64,000 nt of DNA from Enterococcus raffinosus (GCF_001886185.1 NZ_JXLA01000006.1:1-64000); one strand, 5' to 3'; counted from the first letter of the stretch, positions 8,701 to 18,967 are shown. A program made the numbers and translations. Notes: a model not told the origin generated them from the sequence alone.

Positions 8701-9246
8701 ACTTATCTAGATGTCGCAGTCACAGATTTCAGTCAATCGAGCGGCAAAGCTATCAAGCCCGCTGGAGCATACTATCTGCATGTTCATAATCCTGTTCTAA
8801 AAGAACCTAAGAATATAGAAAGGGATATGCTAAAGGCTTATCAATATGATGGCTTATTTGCAAAGGAACCAGAGCTTTATGATCAGTTGGATCAAAGCCT
8901 AGAGGAAAAAGAAAACTCTCTGCTGTTTCCTATTAAGAAAGATAAGAATGGGCAAATTGTGGCTGTGCCTCAATCCAGAGATAAATTTTATGACTTGTCT
9001 GAAATTGACCTGCTGCGAAAATACAATCGAGAAAAAATTCAAGAAGCAGGAAATCAAATTGTCTCAGGTGAGATCAAGTTGAATCCGACTTATAAAGACA
9101 ATCAGCGCATTGCTTGCCAATACTGTCCGTTCCGCAGTGTCTGCAAATTTGACGCTATGTTGAAGGAAAATAATTATCATCGATTAGAGAAGCTTTCGAA
9201 AGAAGAAGTCTTGAAACGAATGGAGGAAGAACTGCATGACAACTAA
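5764..9246 (+). CDS. rexB: ATP-dependent nuclease subunit RexB (AddB type)
   Basis: 1160 residues, the size of lactococcal/enterococcal RexB. The N-terminus starts with a helicase-like LGAGQNDATERM that lacks a full Walker A lysine, as expected for RexB. The C-terminus has the RecB-type nuclease motif (IDRLDQL...VIDYKSS, about residues 940-960). An iron-sulphur cluster is predicted from cysteines in NCQYKYF (about 796) and CQYCPFRSVC (about 1118-1127). With RexA it processes double-strand breaks and, at Chi sites, loads RecA. Start ATG after GAGGGGAAACG; its 3' end overlaps rexA by 11 nt. Confidence 0.95.
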   Translation: MPLQFLLGAGQNDATERMIQTAQAWLEQNSENRVFFLVPNYNKFEQEIRLLSAMKQDNKAVEFSTIRTQVFSFQRLAWYFLQKNGQIPGNILSEAGNAMILRKILHEQREELTIFRGEVNKAGFIQQLVRFYQEMQIGNVTVEDLVENGNDQDQVLKLQDLKKVFSAYEEALFKYKVANDDPLQLLQQYLSTKKMSNNLFIVSGFTRFNARELGVLNELMVCGELLVSLELDRPYPSEEPNPLNLFAEPGKTYFQLKKSADAYKIPVRPDQFAQMNQTVFNQVGEFWANQKRRNLEQNDQVQIKIFSTLADEIRKTGEEIRRLVRDEGYRYRDIQILLRNSQAYNSILPDLFNKLDIPFYLDETQEMAAHPLIEFLQALFLTDSYHYRINDVFRMLRTELFAPFDWTADTWFNLQQEYREKIDQTENVCLAYNFRGSAWTKEADWEFVDYDFEADVFNDAKELEATTNEVRRSVQQVIPVFFKKIKNSKNGLEAATFFYHFLEASGVKRQLLFWRDQEVAKGSLDKARNHEQTWQALLDLLDEYVLIYGEDSFDWETFQEIFLAGLMNVTYGKIPTAIDQVRVNDLELARIDQTKVTFAIGLNSNDFPARFDDKGLLTAEERSAFNQNLPEGKFLPESNGSKVNREPFLAYSVFLSASEKLYLSMATTVEGEKKLEISPFLRQLSQGLKLPIQENEPLRLMSDPENHLGTMRTLLSDLIALNRFAQDENRAFLPAWRELQKFIQNSSLSSMAQRVFKSLQDLNVPRELLPETAERLYGKNLYVSVSRIENFYNCQYKYFANFGLGLKERTVYGLTPAAAGDFYHEALDYFFRLIKEQGLRLSELNEEERTNLADQVLKEIFGELKFAILSSSARMNYIRYQLSRTIQKVSWGLVNQGARTKFEPQQTEVIFGSIGGQKGIPGINLPLSNGGEVAIRGKIDRLDQLQSAENDWLSVIDYKSSPHSFNVADAYYGIALQLITYLDVAVTDFSQSSGKAIKPAGAYYLHVHNPVLKEPKNIERDMLKAYQYDGLFAKEPELYDQLDQSLEEKENSLLFPIKKDKNGQIVAVPQSRDKFYDLSEIDLLRKYNREKIQEAGNQIVSGEIKLNPTYKDNQRIACQYCPFRSVCKFDAMLKENNYHRLEKLSKEEVLKRMEEELHDN

Positions 9247-12200
9247 TTTTCCTATCCCTCCAAAAGCACCAAATGAAATGTATACCGATGCTCAGTGGCA
9301 GGCGATTTTTGATCAAGGAACGAATCTTTTAGTCTCTGCATCTGCTGGATCTGGAAAAACGGCGGTGCTTGTTCGACGGGTGATTGAAAAAATCAAGCGA
9401 CAACAGCTTTCAGTCGATCAGCTTCTTGTTGTGACATTTACCGAAGCCGCTGCTAGTGAAATGAAAGAGCGAATCCAGTCCGCATTACAAGAAGCAATCA
9501 ATGAAGAGACGGATCAGACATTAAAAAATCATTTCACCCGTCAATTAACATTGTTACCAATGGCGAATATTTCAACCTTACATTCCTTCTGTTCAAAGGT
9601 TATTCAGCGCTTTTTCTATTTGATTGATTTAGATCCAAGCTATCGAATGTTAACGGATGATACTGAAACCATTTTGTTGAAAGAAGATGTTTGGGATGAG
9701 CTGCGAGAGTCTTTTTATGAAGAAAATCAGGAAATTTTTTATCGATTAACAGAAAATTTCTCAAATGATCGCAGCGATAGCGGACTAGAAGATTTAATCC
9801 TTTCAATGTATGATTTTGCTCGCGCGAATCCTGCGCCTTTTCATTGGTTAGAGGGTTTGATTGAAAATTATCGCGTAGAAGATTTGGCAGAGTCAGATTT
9901 GTATCGTAAATTGATTCGCCCTCAAGTATTGAATACACTGAGAGAAATCAGCCAGACATATCATTGGATGATTCGTGCGAGTGAAGGAACGGAAGAATTA
10001 CAAAAAATTACTGATTTGGCTCAGAATGAATTAGGGGTCGTCAAACAGATTGAACAAGCAATAGTTGAAGACCATTTAATTGATGCGTTTAAGATCTTTG
10101 AGACGATGAAATTCCCAGCCTATCCTTCACCAAGAAAAAAAGAGGTCAAGGTGCTTTATGGCGATATTATTGTTGAGTGCAAAAATTATCGTGACCAAGC
10201 AAAGCAAGGATTGACAAAGCTCAAAGAGATGTATTTTGCTGTCTCACCGGAAGAACAGGTAACACGAATGCAAGAAGCACTGCCACTTGTAGAAGAACTA
10301 GTTCGAGTTGAAAAACGATTTATTGAGGAGTACTCAGCCAAAAAAAGAGAAAAGGGCATGCTTGATTTTAATGATTTAGAGCATTTTACCCTGCAGATTT
10401 TGCAAACGGAAATAGCTGGACACAAACCGGCTGAAAGTTATTATCAGAATCGATTTGCTGAGGTTTTAGTGGATGAATACCAAGACATCAATCAGCTGCA
10501 GGAAACTATTTTACGTCATTTAAGTACTGAAAATCCGGGAAATCTCTTTATGGTTGGAGATGTGAAGCAATCAATTTATGGGTTTCGTTTAGCAGACCCT
10601 ACCTTGTTCATTCAGAAGTATCATGATTTTGCCGATGAAGAAGGCGGTCGTCGAATTATTCTAGCTGAAAACTTCCGTTCACGCAAAGAAGTGTTGGATT
10701 TTACGAATTTGATCTTCACTCAATTAATGGATCAGGCGGTTGGACAAATTGAATACGATAAGCAAGCAGAATTGATCAATGGTTTTACTGGATTTCCCGA
10801 GACCGATTCTTTCTCTCCAGAGCTGCTGGTTTATAAAAAAAATGGAGAAGCTCCTGAATGGATTGAAGATAAAGCAATGGGCGAGATTTTCATGACTGCT
10901 ACTAAGATTCGCTCATTGATAGATCAGAAGTTCGAAATTTATGATAAAAAGCAAAAAGCCATGCGCCCCTTACAGTACGAGGACATCGTATTATTGACGC
11001 CTACTAGAAGTAATAATTTAACGATTTTAGAAGTCTTTAAACAATTAGGGATTCCCCTATCTATTAATGATACACAAAATTATTTTCAATCAACTGAATT
11101 GCGGGTGATGATTTCCTTATTGCAGATCATCGATAATTCGTATCAAGATATTCCTTTAGCCGCCGTTTTACGATCACCAATCGTTGGCTTGCAGGAAGAA
11201 GAGCTGGCACAGGTTCGTCTAGCTTTACCGCAAAAGGACTATTATCAAGCGGTTAAAAGCTATCTGCAAAACAATAAGGATGCGACAGCAGAAAAATTGA
11301 CGATCTTTTTGGCCCAATTGAATGAGTGGCGTGAGTTTGCTCGAAGAGAAGCGTTAGCAGACTTACTAATTAAAATCTATAACGAGACCGCTTATTTGGA
11401 CTATGTTTTAGGGATGCCTGCTGGACAACAGCGACATGCCAACCTGTTAGCACTAATCGAACGTGCAAAGGATTATGAACGCAGTAGTTTCCGAGGATTG
11501 TATCAATTTATTCGTTTTATTGAAAAAATGCAGGAAAAAGACAAGGACCTGGGAGAACCGCCAACAGAAGAACTGCAGGATGCGGTACGAGTAATGACAA
11601 TTCATGGCAGTAAAGGTCTAGAATTTCCAGTAGTCTTTTTGATGGATATGAGCAAAAGCTTTAATGTACAGGATACGCGAAGAAACTATGTCTTTGACGA
11701 ACGTTTAGGATTGGGTGTGAAACTATTGACTCCCGATACAAGAATTAGAAAAGATACACTTTTATTCCAAACGGTGAAGCAGAAAAATTTGAACAAGCTG
11801 TTGTCAGAAGAAATGAGAAAACTTTACGTAGCTTTGACTCGTGCAGAGCAAAAGTTATTTCTAGTTGGTTCTTATGATGATGAAGAAGCAGCCTATAAAA
11901 CTTGGAGCAAAAGTGCTCTAAATGAAAACGTGGTACTTGATGCAGGGCTCCGAGAGGGCCAAAACGATAGCTTCTTTGACTGGGTTGGAATGACTCTATT
12001 TAGACACTCAGATATGGAAAACTATCAGAAGGAATATGCGATAACTCAGCCTGCTCTTTTGAAGCAGCATCCGGCAGCTTTTAAGCTAGATTTTATTGAT
12101 CCACAAACAATAGCAGAAGCTGTACAAAGCTATCTGCCAGAGATTAAAACGTTGGAAATCCCTCAAGGATCTATCAACATCCAATCGTTGAAAGAACGCT

Positions 12201-12919
12201 TGCTGTTTAAATACCCGTATCCTGAGGCGACTAAAACAACGAGTTATCAATCTGTATCGGAGTTAAAGCGATTATACGATGACCCTGACAATCGAGAGAC
12301 GTTGGAGCAGACTCCAACACCTGTAGGAACCCACTATCGATTCACTGAAAACGAGCTAGGCGAACCCAAATTTCTAGGGACAAAAAAAGAAGTCTCTGCC
12401 ACCGAAATAGGGACAGCCACTCACCTAATCATGCAATTGCTGCCGTTACATGAAAAACCACAGCGAGAAATAGTTGAGTCACTAATTTCCGAGTTAGTTT
12501 CACGGCAGACCTTGACTAAGGAAATAGCGGAAAAAATATCGATTGACTCTATTATGAATTTTTTTGGGTCTGATATCGGTAAATTTGTGATTCAACATTC
12601 TGATCGATTGCATCGAGAAGAACCCTTTGCTATGCTGCTGCCCGCCAATCAATTATTCAACGATTATCAAAATCAAGACGAGATTTTAATTCATGGGATT
12701 ATTGATGGGTATTTAGAATTTGAAGACAAACTATTCATGTATGATTTAAAAACCGATTATTTTACGGCCGGAAGGGAACAGCAGCTTGTTAACCGCTATC
12801 GTGGACAAATAAATTTATATAAGAATGCATTAGAAAAAGCAAAACAAAAACCAGTTGAAGCAGCTTACTTAATCTTTTTGCAAGGTAACAAGGCCGTTGA
12901 TTTGTTAAAAACTCCTTAG
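9236..12919 (+). CDS. rexA: ATP-dependent helicase/nuclease subunit RexA (AddA)
   Basis: 1227 residues. UvrD-like superfamily 1 helicase motifs are clear: Q motif YTDAQWQAI, Walker A SASAGSGKTAVLVRR (about 34-48), motif II LVDEYQDIN (about 410), and the motif V-VI region VMTIHGSKGLEFPVVF and LYVALTRAEQ. A C-terminal RecB-family nuclease domain carries GIIDGYLEF...MYDLKTDY. The motor and 3'-strand nuclease of the RexAB heterodimer. It overlaps rexB by 11 nt in another frame, so subunits are translationally coupled. No terminator is obvious between rexA and the following HxlR gene. Confidence 0.96.
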   Translation: MTTNFPIPPKAPNEMYTDAQWQAIFDQGTNLLVSASAGSGKTAVLVRRVIEKIKRQQLSVDQLLVVTFTEAAASEMKERIQSALQEAINEETDQTLKNHFTRQLTLLPMANISTLHSFCSKVIQRFFYLIDLDPSYRMLTDDTETILLKEDVWDELRESFYEENQEIFYRLTENFSNDRSDSGLEDLILSMYDFARANPAPFHWLEGLIENYRVEDLAESDLYRKLIRPQVLNTLREISQTYHWMIRASEGTEELQKITDLAQNELGVVKQIEQAIVEDHLIDAFKIFETMKFPAYPSPRKKEVKVLYGDIIVECKNYRDQAKQGLTKLKEMYFAVSPEEQVTRMQEALPLVEELVRVEKRFIEEYSAKKREKGMLDFNDLEHFTLQILQTEIAGHKPAESYYQNRFAEVLVDEYQDINQLQETILRHLSTENPGNLFMVGDVKQSIYGFRLADPTLFIQKYHDFADEEGGRRIILAENFRSRKEVLDFTNLIFTQLMDQAVGQIEYDKQAELINGFTGFPETDSFSPELLVYKKNGEAPEWIEDKAMGEIFMTATKIRSLIDQKFEIYDKKQKAMRPLQYEDIVLLTPTRSNNLTILEVFKQLGIPLSINDTQNYFQSTELRVMISLLQIIDNSYQDIPLAAVLRSPIVGLQEEELAQVRLALPQKDYYQAVKSYLQNNKDATAEKLTIFLAQLNEWREFARREALADLLIKIYNETAYLDYVLGMPAGQQRHANLLALIERAKDYERSSFRGLYQFIRFIEKMQEKDKDLGEPPTEELQDAVRVMTIHGSKGLEFPVVFLMDMSKSFNVQDTRRNYVFDERLGLGVKLLTPDTRIRKDTLLFQTVKQKNLNKLLSEEMRKLYVALTRAEQKLFLVGSYDDEEAAYKTWSKSALNENVVLDAGLREGQNDSFFDWVGMTLFRHSDMENYQKEYAITQPALLKQHPAAFKLDFIDPQTIAEAVQSYLPEIKTLEIPQGSINIQSLKERLLFKYPYPEATKTTSYQSVSELKRLYDDPDNRETLEQTPTPVGTHYRFTENELGEPKFLGTKKEVSATEIGTATHLIMQLLPLHEKPQREIVESLISELVSRQTLTKEIAEKISIDSIMNFFGSDIGKFVIQHSDRLHREEPFAMLLPANQLFNDYQNQDEILIHGIIDGYLEFEDKLFMYDLKTDYFTAGREQQLVNRYRGQINLYKNALEKAKQKPVEAAYLIFLQGNKAVDLLKTP

Positions 12920-12985
12920 GGATAGGCAAGTTATACTTATAAAAGGTAAGTGATGTGCTATACTCTCTCTATCGAGGTGAGAATT

Positions 12986-13330
12986 ATGGAACAAGTAGAA
13001 GTAATGGACTTTTCACTTTGTCCCAAATTTGAGAAAGGTTTCCAAATTTTAGGTAAAAAATGGAATGGTTTAATTATTGATGTATTGTTAGAAGGTGGAC
13101 CTCAAAGATTCGTTGATATTGCTGCGCTGATTCCAGATGTTAGTGATCGAGTATTAACCGAACGCTTAAAAGAATTAGAAGCAGAAGGCATTGTTGGTCG
13201 CGTAATTGCTTGCGGAAGCCAAAAACGGATGGATTATTGTCTAACGAAAAAAGGCGAGGCATTGAAAAACGTAATGAACGAAATACATCAATGGGGCGAT
13301 ACTTGGATTACAGATGAAGAATGTAGTTGA
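12986..13330 (+). CDS. HxlR-family winged-helix regulator
   Basis: 114 residues starting MEQVEVMDFSLCPKFEKGF, with GAGGTGAG just upstream. HxlR proteins are small dimeric MarR-like repressors, often sensing electrophiles or redox through an N-terminal cysteine; here Cys11 in FSLCPKF is at that position and is the obvious sensor candidate. The winged-helix part is GGPQRFVDIAALIPDVSDRVLTERLKELEAEGIV (about 38-72). It stands alone after rexA, with a possible TATACT -10 at about 12959. Target genes are unknown. Confidence 0.85.
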   Translation: MEQVEVMDFSLCPKFEKGFQILGKKWNGLIIDVLLEGGPQRFVDIAALIPDVSDRVLTERLKELEAEGIVGRVIACGSQKRMDYCLTKKGEALKNVMNEIHQWGDTWITDEECS

Positions 13331-13355
13331 TAATTTTTTAGATTTCTTGTAGTAT
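13327..13355 (+). promoter_or_regulatory. Promoter of the pheST T-box transcript
   Basis: TTGATA (13327-13332) and TAGTAT (13350-13355) with a 17-nt spacer, overlapping the end of the HxlR gene and placed correctly for the T-box leader that follows. Confidence 0.65.
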
Positions 13356-13361
13356 TGTGAT

Positions 13362-13600
13362 AGTCAATTGAATAGTTGAAAAAGCGTTGATGGAAAAGAG
13401 TAATCTTTTTAGATCTTACAAGGGAATGTCTGTCGTTGACTGGAAGCAGACTAAGAAAAGAAAAGATGAAGTTCACTTCTGGAGCTTGTCGAAAGACCGG
13501 CATAGCCGTTAAAAAGTGAGAGCGTCAATGTGCTATAATCTATTGACGAATTAGGATGGTATCGCGAGACCTCGTTCCTTTGTGGAACGAGGTCTTTTTT
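13362..13600 (+). promoter_or_regulatory. T-box riboswitch (tRNA-Phe) of pheST
   Basis: A leader with all main T-box parts: a long stem I containing a candidate Phe specifier codon TTC at 13472-13474 between GAAG and ACTTC, a further stem at about 13523-13548 (CGTCAA/TTGACG), the T-box sequence AGGATGGTATCGCG (13553-13566), and a terminator GACCTCGTTCC / GGAACGAGGTC with T6 (13568-13600). Uncharged tRNA-Phe should stabilise the antiterminator and switch on pheST. The specifier is assigned by eye and agrees with the downstream genes. Confidence 0.9.
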
Positions 13601-13742
13601 GTATTTTTTACTGATACTCATCGAGAGTTTACAACTCTCCGATTGATACAAATTTATTATTTATTAAGTGTATTAAAAAAATTGGTAGACCTTCATTTTG
13701 AAGCTTCTATCTTTTTTAAGCAATAGGGAAAGGAAGAAAACA

Positions 13743-14786
13743 ATGAGTTTACAAGAGCAGTTAGAAGCATTAAAAAGTCAGACGTTAGCCAAAATTGACG
13801 CAGCTGATGAACTTTCTACAGTTGAAGCTATTCGTGTAGAAACCCTTGGGAAAAAAGGACCAATTACTGAAGTGTTAAGAGGGATGAGGGATCTTTCAGC
13901 AGAAGAGCGACCAAAAGTAGGAGCATTTGCGAACGAAATTCGCGATCTTTTGGCGCAAGCCGTGGAGGAACGTAAGGCGGCCTTAACAGAACTAGCACTA
14001 GAAAAGAAATTAGCCGCTGAATCTTTAGACGTAACATTACCTGGAAAACAACCGGCTCATGGAACACGCCATGTTTTGACGCAAATCATGGAAGAAATAG
14101 AAGATACATTTGTCGGTATGGGCTATCAAATTGTCGAAGGGACAGAAATCGAATCCGATCATTACAATTTTGAACGAATGAATCTACCTAAGGATCATCC
14201 TGCACGAGACATGCAAGATACTTTTTATATTTCTGATGATGTACTTCTGCGTACGCATACCTCACCGGTTCAAGCACGTACAATGGAAAAACATGATTTT
14301 TCTAAGGGTGCACTTCGGATGATTTCACCTGGGAAGGTATTTCGTCGTGATACGGATGATGCGACACATAGTCATCAATTCCATCAAATCGAAGGTTTGG
14401 TCGTTGATAAAGGAATTACGATGGGAGATTTAAAGGGAACATTAGAAGTATTATTGAAGGAATTATTTGGGGCAGATCGTAGTATTCGTTTGCGTCCAAG
14501 CTATTTTCCATTCACTGAACCATCAGTCGAAGTAGATGTAAGCTGCTTTAAGTGTGGTGGTAAAGGGTGTAACGTCTGCAAGTATACTGGCTGGATCGAA
14601 ATTCTGGGCGCTGGAATGGTTCATCCTAATGTATTGGAAATGTCAGGGATCGACTCCAAAGAGTATTCAGGTTTTGCTTTTGGATTGGGTCCAGACAGAA
14701 TTGCGATGTTGCGCTATGGAGTAAATGATATTCGAAATTTCTATTTAAACGATGTTCGTTTCTTGGAACAGTTCAAGGGGGAGTAA
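13743..14786 (+). CDS. pheS: Phenylalanyl-tRNA synthetase alpha subunit
   Basis: 347 residues: N-terminal coiled coil (about 1-85), then the class II catalytic core with motif 2 ([25 protein letters not shown]), Phe-binding [10 protein letters not shown], and motif 3 [14 protein letters not shown]. It has the Cys pairs [12 protein letters not shown] near residue 280, also seen in family members. Charges tRNA-Phe as an alpha2-beta2 tetramer with PheT. The ATG at 13743 follows AGGGAAAGGAAG; a longer frame from 13698 has no ribosome site. Confidence 0.97.
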   Translation: MSLQEQLEALKSQTLAKIDAADELSTVEAIRVETLGKKGPITEVLRGMRDLSAEERPKVGAFANEIRDLLAQAVEERKAALTELALEKKLAAESLDVTLPGKQPAHGTRHVLTQIMEEIEDTFVGMGYQIVEGTEIESDHYNFERMNLPKDHPARDMQDTFYISDDVLLRTHTSPVQARTMEKHDFSKGALRMISPGKVFRRDTDDATHSHQFHQIEGLVVDKGITMGDLKGTLEVLLKELFGADRSIRLRPSYFPFTEPSVEVDVSCFKCGGKGCNVCKYTGWIEILGAGMVHPNVLEMSGIDSKEYSGFAFGLGPDRIAMLRYGVNDIRNFYLNDVRFLEQFKGE

Positions 14787-14792
14787 GTAGCA

Positions 14793-17210
14793 ATGTTAGT
14801 TTCATATAAATGGTTAAATGAATACGTCGATGTGAAAGATGTCGCACCAAAAGAATTAGCGGATCGTCTTTCCTTAACTGGAATTGAAGTTGAAGGGCTA
14901 GAATCACCAGAAGATGGGTTGAAAAAAATCGTAGTGGGGGATGTAAAAGAATGTATTCCACATCCTGATTCCGATCATTTGTCAATTTGCCAGGTTGATG
15001 TCGGGGCTGAGGAGCTGTCTCAAATCGTCTGTGGGGCACCCAATATTAAAGCGGGAATCAAAGTTATTGTTGCAATGCCTGGTTCGCGGATTGCTGGAAA
15101 TGTGAAAATCAAAAAAGGGAAAATGCGTGGGCAAGTATCTAATGGCATGATTTGTTCATTGCAAGAGCTTGGCTATAGCGACTCAGTCATTCCTAAAGAA
15201 TATGCTGAAGGCATTTATTACTTGCCACAAAACGCGATTGCAGGAGAACCTGTTTTTCCATATTTAGAAATGGATGATACGATTATTGATTTATCTATTA
15301 CACCAAATCGCGCGGATGCGCTAAGTATTCGTGGTGTGGCACATGAAGTGGCTGCAATCTATAATAAGGAAGTAAATTTCCCGGCTGTAGAATTACGAGA
15401 AGCAGAAGAAAAGGCTAGTGACAAAATAAAGGTGTCTGTCACCGACAAGAAAGATGCTCCTCACTACGAAATTCGTATTATTGAAGATGTTAAAATTGGA
15501 CCGAGTCCACAATGGCTGCAAAATCGATTGATGAATGAAGGGATTCGTCCAATCAGTAATGTCGTAGATGTAACAAACTATATTTTATTATTGTTTGGTC
15601 AACCTTTACATGCCTTCGATTATGATAAATTAGGCAGCAACGAGATTATGGTTCGTCGGGCAAAAGAAAATGAACCCTTCACTACACTTGATAGCGTTGA
15701 ACGGACATTGAATCCAGAAAATATTGTTATTACGAATGGTGAGATCCCAGTTGCTCTCGCTGGTGTAATGGGGGGGCTGGATTCAGAAATTTCTGATGAA
15801 ACAACAACAGTCGCGTTGGAAATGGCGATGTTTGATCATACATTGGTTCGTCGCACTTCACAAAGTTATAATTTACGAAGCGAATCATCCATGCGTTTTG
15901 AAAAAGGAATCAATCAAGGGGATATCAGTTTAGCAGGTGAAGTAGCTGCCGCGATGATTGCTGAATTAGCGGATGGAAAAGTTTTGGCAGGGACAGTAAA
16001 AGGAAGCGAAGTACATCCTCAAAATGTCGAAGTTAGTACAACACTTGAAAATGTCAATCGTTTCTTAGGGACGGATCTGACTCAAGAACAAATAAATGAT
16101 ATTTTTAAAGCACTTGGTTTTTCTTCCCAAGAAACGAATGGTGTAACGACTGTCAGTGTGCCGCCTCGCCGTTGGGATATTACGATCGAAGCAGATTTAA
16201 TGGAAGAAATCGCACGAATTTATGGTTACAATAATTTACCTTCGACATTGCCAGAAGGTCAAACAGTCGCAGGCTTTTTAACTGAATCACAAAAAGCCGT
16301 AAGAAAAGTTCGAAACCTTTTAGAAGGTGCTGGATTATCCGAAGCCATTAGCTATGCCTTAACAACGGAAGCAAAAGCGCAACAATTTCTGTTAAATGAA
16401 AGTAAAGTGACTCGTGTTGCTTGGCCAATGAGTGAGGAGCGCTCAACCATGAGATTAAATCTAATCAGTGGTTTACTAGAGGACTTATCTTATAACACGG
16501 CTCGTAAGAATAATGATGTTGCCTTTTATGAAATTGGTCATGTTTTTTATCAAAATCACGATCCTAAAAAGGATTTACCAATTGAACAAAATCATGTAGC
16601 CATCGCAGTAACGGGAAATGTAGTAGATAAATCCTGGGCCGCAAAACCCGAAGCCTGTGATTACTACACAGTCAAAGGAATGGTCGAATCATTGATTGAG
16701 GGATTAGGCTTAACTAATGTGATTTCATACAAAGCTATTCAAATGAATGAAATGCATCCAGGACAGACAGCTGGAATCTATTTGAAGGAAGAGTTGATTG
16801 GATTTGTTGGTCAAGTTCATCCAAAAATTGCTGCTAACTATGAACTGAAATCAGCCTATGTCGCCGAAATGAACTTAGAAGCGTTGATTGGACTAGAAAA
16901 ATCACCATTGGTCTATGAAGCTGTATCAAAATATCCAGCAGTCAGTCGTGATATCGCGATGTTGGTCAGTGAATCTAGTTCTAACTCAGATATCAGCGAA
17001 GTAATTACAGCCGCAGCGGGCAAGTTCTTGACGAAATTGAACGTTTTCGACGTATATCAAAGTGCGAATATTGAACCTGGTAAAAAATCCATGGCTTATA
17101 ATTTGACTTTCGTAAATCCTGAATCAACATTGACAGATGAAGAAATCAATCGCATTATGGCGAAGGTCACTAAGAATTTAGAAGATAAGCTTCAAGCGGT
17201 TATTCGTTAA
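14793..17210 (+). CDS. pheT: Phenylalanyl-tRNA synthetase beta subunit
   Basis: 805 residues with the full domain order: an N-terminal tRNA-binding OB fold (about 40-150), B3/B4 editing region (about 200-400), B5 (about 405-480), a class II-like core, and a C-terminal anticodon-binding FDX-ACB domain ([14 protein letters not shown]..., last 95 residues). It starts 6 nt after pheS with GGGGGAGTAAG and is co-regulated with it by the T-box. No missing domain. Confidence 0.97.
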   Translation: MLVSYKWLNEYVDVKDVAPKELADRLSLTGIEVEGLESPEDGLKKIVVGDVKECIPHPDSDHLSICQVDVGAEELSQIVCGAPNIKAGIKVIVAMPGSRIAGNVKIKKGKMRGQVSNGMICSLQELGYSDSVIPKEYAEGIYYLPQNAIAGEPVFPYLEMDDTIIDLSITPNRADALSIRGVAHEVAAIYNKEVNFPAVELREAEEKASDKIKVSVTDKKDAPHYEIRIIEDVKIGPSPQWLQNRLMNEGIRPISNVVDVTNYILLLFGQPLHAFDYDKLGSNEIMVRRAKENEPFTTLDSVERTLNPENIVITNGEIPVALAGVMGGLDSEISDETTTVALEMAMFDHTLVRRTSQSYNLRSESSMRFEKGINQGDISLAGEVAAAMIAELADGKVLAGTVKGSEVHPQNVEVSTTLENVNRFLGTDLTQEQINDIFKALGFSSQETNGVTTVSVPPRRWDITIEADLMEEIARIYGYNNLPSTLPEGQTVAGFLTESQKAVRKVRNLLEGAGLSEAISYALTTEAKAQQFLLNESKVTRVAWPMSEERSTMRLNLISGLLEDLSYNTARKNNDVAFYEIGHVFYQNHDPKKDLPIEQNHVAIAVTGNVVDKSWAAKPEACDYYTVKGMVESLIEGLGLTNVISYKAIQMNEMHPGQTAGIYLKEELIGFVGQVHPKIAANYELKSAYVAEMNLEALIGLEKSPLVYEAVSKYPAVSRDIAMLVSESSSNSDISEVITAAAGKFLTKLNVFDVYQSANIEPGKKSMAYNLTFVNPESTLTDEEINRIMAKVTKNLEDKLQAVIR

Positions 17211-17247
17211 AAAGAATGAATAGCGTTAAAAATGAATAAGATAAAAA

Positions 17248-17297
17248 GAGGGGCTGTGTAAAGTACGCTAATGACAATACACGGTCCCTTTTTTTAT
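17248..17297 (+). terminator. Terminator of pheST
   Basis: GGGGCTGTGTA pairs with TACACGGTCCC (including G-U pairs) around a 17-nt loop, followed by T8. Confidence 0.7.
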
Positions 17298-17353
17298 TTT
17301 ACCTATCAGAAATTAAGTTTAATTCCATTGAAGGAATAACTATCGCTTAGTGA

Positions 17354-17707
17354 CTAACTCGCCTGAATATTACTTGTTGCAACCACATCAATACCAGTGT
17401 TTAAAAGATTTTTGATTGCAATATCACCGATTTTTACAGGTGCCTTTAATTCCACATTATTTATTTCTTTCATCGCATCCAATACTGCTTTTTTAGGAAT
17501 TCCATCTGCTGTTTTTACTGAGCAAAGGGGACTATTTCCGCCATTTACAGTTACAGTAGAGGTGACCACACGCACGGGATTTGTGGCTTCAGCCTTTCCA
17601 TACTTGACTCCTTTATTGCAACTATGACCTGTCACTTTGTAATCGTTGGACTCATCAACTGTTAAATGACAGCCTTTTGGACACATAATGCAAATGAATT
17701 GTTTCAT
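17354..17707 (-). CDS. DUF1667 protein, third gene of the G3P oxidation operon
   Basis: 117 residues, with N-terminal CIMCPKGCHL and HSCNKG cysteines (C6, C9, C13, C30) that could bind a metal or Fe-S cluster. DUF1667 proteins regularly follow a GlpA-like and an NADH-type FAD oxidoreductase in Firmicutes and Thermotogae and are thought to be a small accessory or electron-transfer component; the activity is not established. Its ATG overlaps the upstream stop (ATGA), so it is coupled to that gene. Second half is a compact alpha-beta domain ending KIGDIAIKNLLNTG. Confidence 0.85.
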   Translation of the reverse strand: MKQFICIMCPKGCHLTVDESNDYKVTGHSCNKGVKYGKAEATNPVRVVTSTVTVNGGNSPLCSVKTADGIPKKAVLDAMKEINNVELKAPVKIGDIAIKNLLNTGIDVVATSNIQAS

Positions 17708-18966
17708 CCTTTTGACACCTCCTCAACGCAAACTTCTATTTCGCCGTTGGTAACTTTAGCTAACACTTTTTTTGATAATTTTATTTTTTCCATCTCTCCT
17801 GGTACAATATAGCTCTTTTTCTGTTTAGCCAAAACTTCACCTTGAGACTTAATCAGTATTTGACTTTCGTCAAATACTTTATTGACCCGGAAAAATAGCT
17901 CCGTTCTGCGATCAATATTTTCATCACGAATCTTCTGCGGAACAACATATGTGACGTGAGTCCCATTTTTTATAGTAAGACATTTTGTCAGGTCTTTTTC
18001 TTGCTCTAAAATATAGGAAGCAGCAGAACTTCCTGCTTTTATACTTTCAGCTGTGACGAAGTCAACTAAATCGTGAACATGAACTACATTTCCACAGGCG
18101 AAGATGCCGGGAGTCGATGTTTCCATATTTTCATAAACAAAGGGACCGCTCGTTCTGGAATCCAAATGGAGTTTTGCATCGCGACTAAGCTCGTTTTCAG
18201 GAATTAGACCAACAGAAAGTAAAATTGTATCGCAATCAACTATTTGTTCTGTACCTGGAACAGGCTGGCGTTGTTCATCAACCTCAGAGACTACTACTTG
18301 CTCTACTCGATTTTTTCCGCGAATTTCAGTAATCGTATGTGAAAGGAGAAGAGGGATGTCATAATCGTCTAAGCATTGAACAATATTTCTGGTTAATCCA
18401 CCGGAATAGGGCATTACTTCAATACATGCTAATACTTCTGCGCCTTCAAGAGTCATTCGACGCGCCATGATAAGGCCGATATCACCAGAACCTAAAATGA
18501 TTACTTTTTTTCCAACTAGGTATCCTTCCATATTGATATATCGCTGTGCAGTACCTGCGGTAAATACACCAGCGGGCCGACTGCCGGCAATACCTATCGC
18601 TCCGCGAGTACGCTCACGACATCCCATAGCTAACACGATCGACTTAGCTCTTAAAATTTGATACCCTTGATCTTTATTCACAATATGAACTTCTTTATCT
18701 TCAGTGACTTCTAAAACCATTGTATCTAGCAATACATCAATATCTGTAGCTTGAACTTTATCTATAAAGCGTGCCGCGTATTCAGGCCCCGTCAATTCTT
18801 CTTTAAAATAGTGCAAACCGAAGCCGTTATGAATACATTGATTTAAGATACCACCAAGCTTTTGATCACGTTCAATTATTAAAATATCGTTGACGCCATT
18901 TTCATAAGCCGCAACAGCAGCAGCTAATCCTGCAGGACCGCCACCAATTACAATCAAGTCATGCAT
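17704..18966 (-). CDS. FAD/NAD(P)-dependent oxidoreductase of the G3P oxidation operon
   Basis: 420 residues. N-terminal Rossmann GGGPAGLAAAVAAYENG (about 8-24) binds FAD, and a second dinucleotide motif VIILGSGDIGLIMARRM (about 155-171) fits NAD(P). The ACGNVVHVHDLVDFV segment near residue 295 is the usual FAD-closing motif. It belongs to the pyridine nucleotide-disulphide oxidoreductase superfamily but lacks the CxxxxC redox pair. Likely role: passes electrons from the GlpA-like partner to NAD+ or another acceptor. One nucleotide separates it from the upstream gene. Precise acceptor unknown. Confidence 0.85.
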   Translation of the reverse strand: MHDLIVIGGGPAGLAAAVAAYENGVNDILIIERDQKLGGILNQCIHNGFGLHYFKEELTGPEYAARFIDKVQATDIDVLLDTMVLEVTEDKEVHIVNKDQGYQILRAKSIVLAMGCRERTRGAIGIAGSRPAGVFTAGTAQRYINMEGYLVGKKVIILGSGDIGLIMARRMTLEGAEVLACIEVMPYSGGLTRNIVQCLDDYDIPLLLSHTITEIRGKNRVEQVVVSEVDEQRQPVPGTEQIVDCDTILLSVGLIPENELSRDAKLHLDSRTSGPFVYENMETSTPGIFACGNVVHVHDLVDFVTAESIKAGSSAASYILEQEKDLTKCLTIKNGTHVTYVVPQKIRDENIDRRTELFFRVNKVFDESQILIKSQGEVLAKQKKSYIVPGEMEKIKLSKKVLAKVTNGEIEVCVEEVSKG

Positions 18967-18967
18967 A

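Noticed and set aside
12925-12965. Short repeat AAGTTATACTT as an HxlR operator
   Set aside because: Only 4-bp arms, not distinguishable from promoter-like AT sequence.
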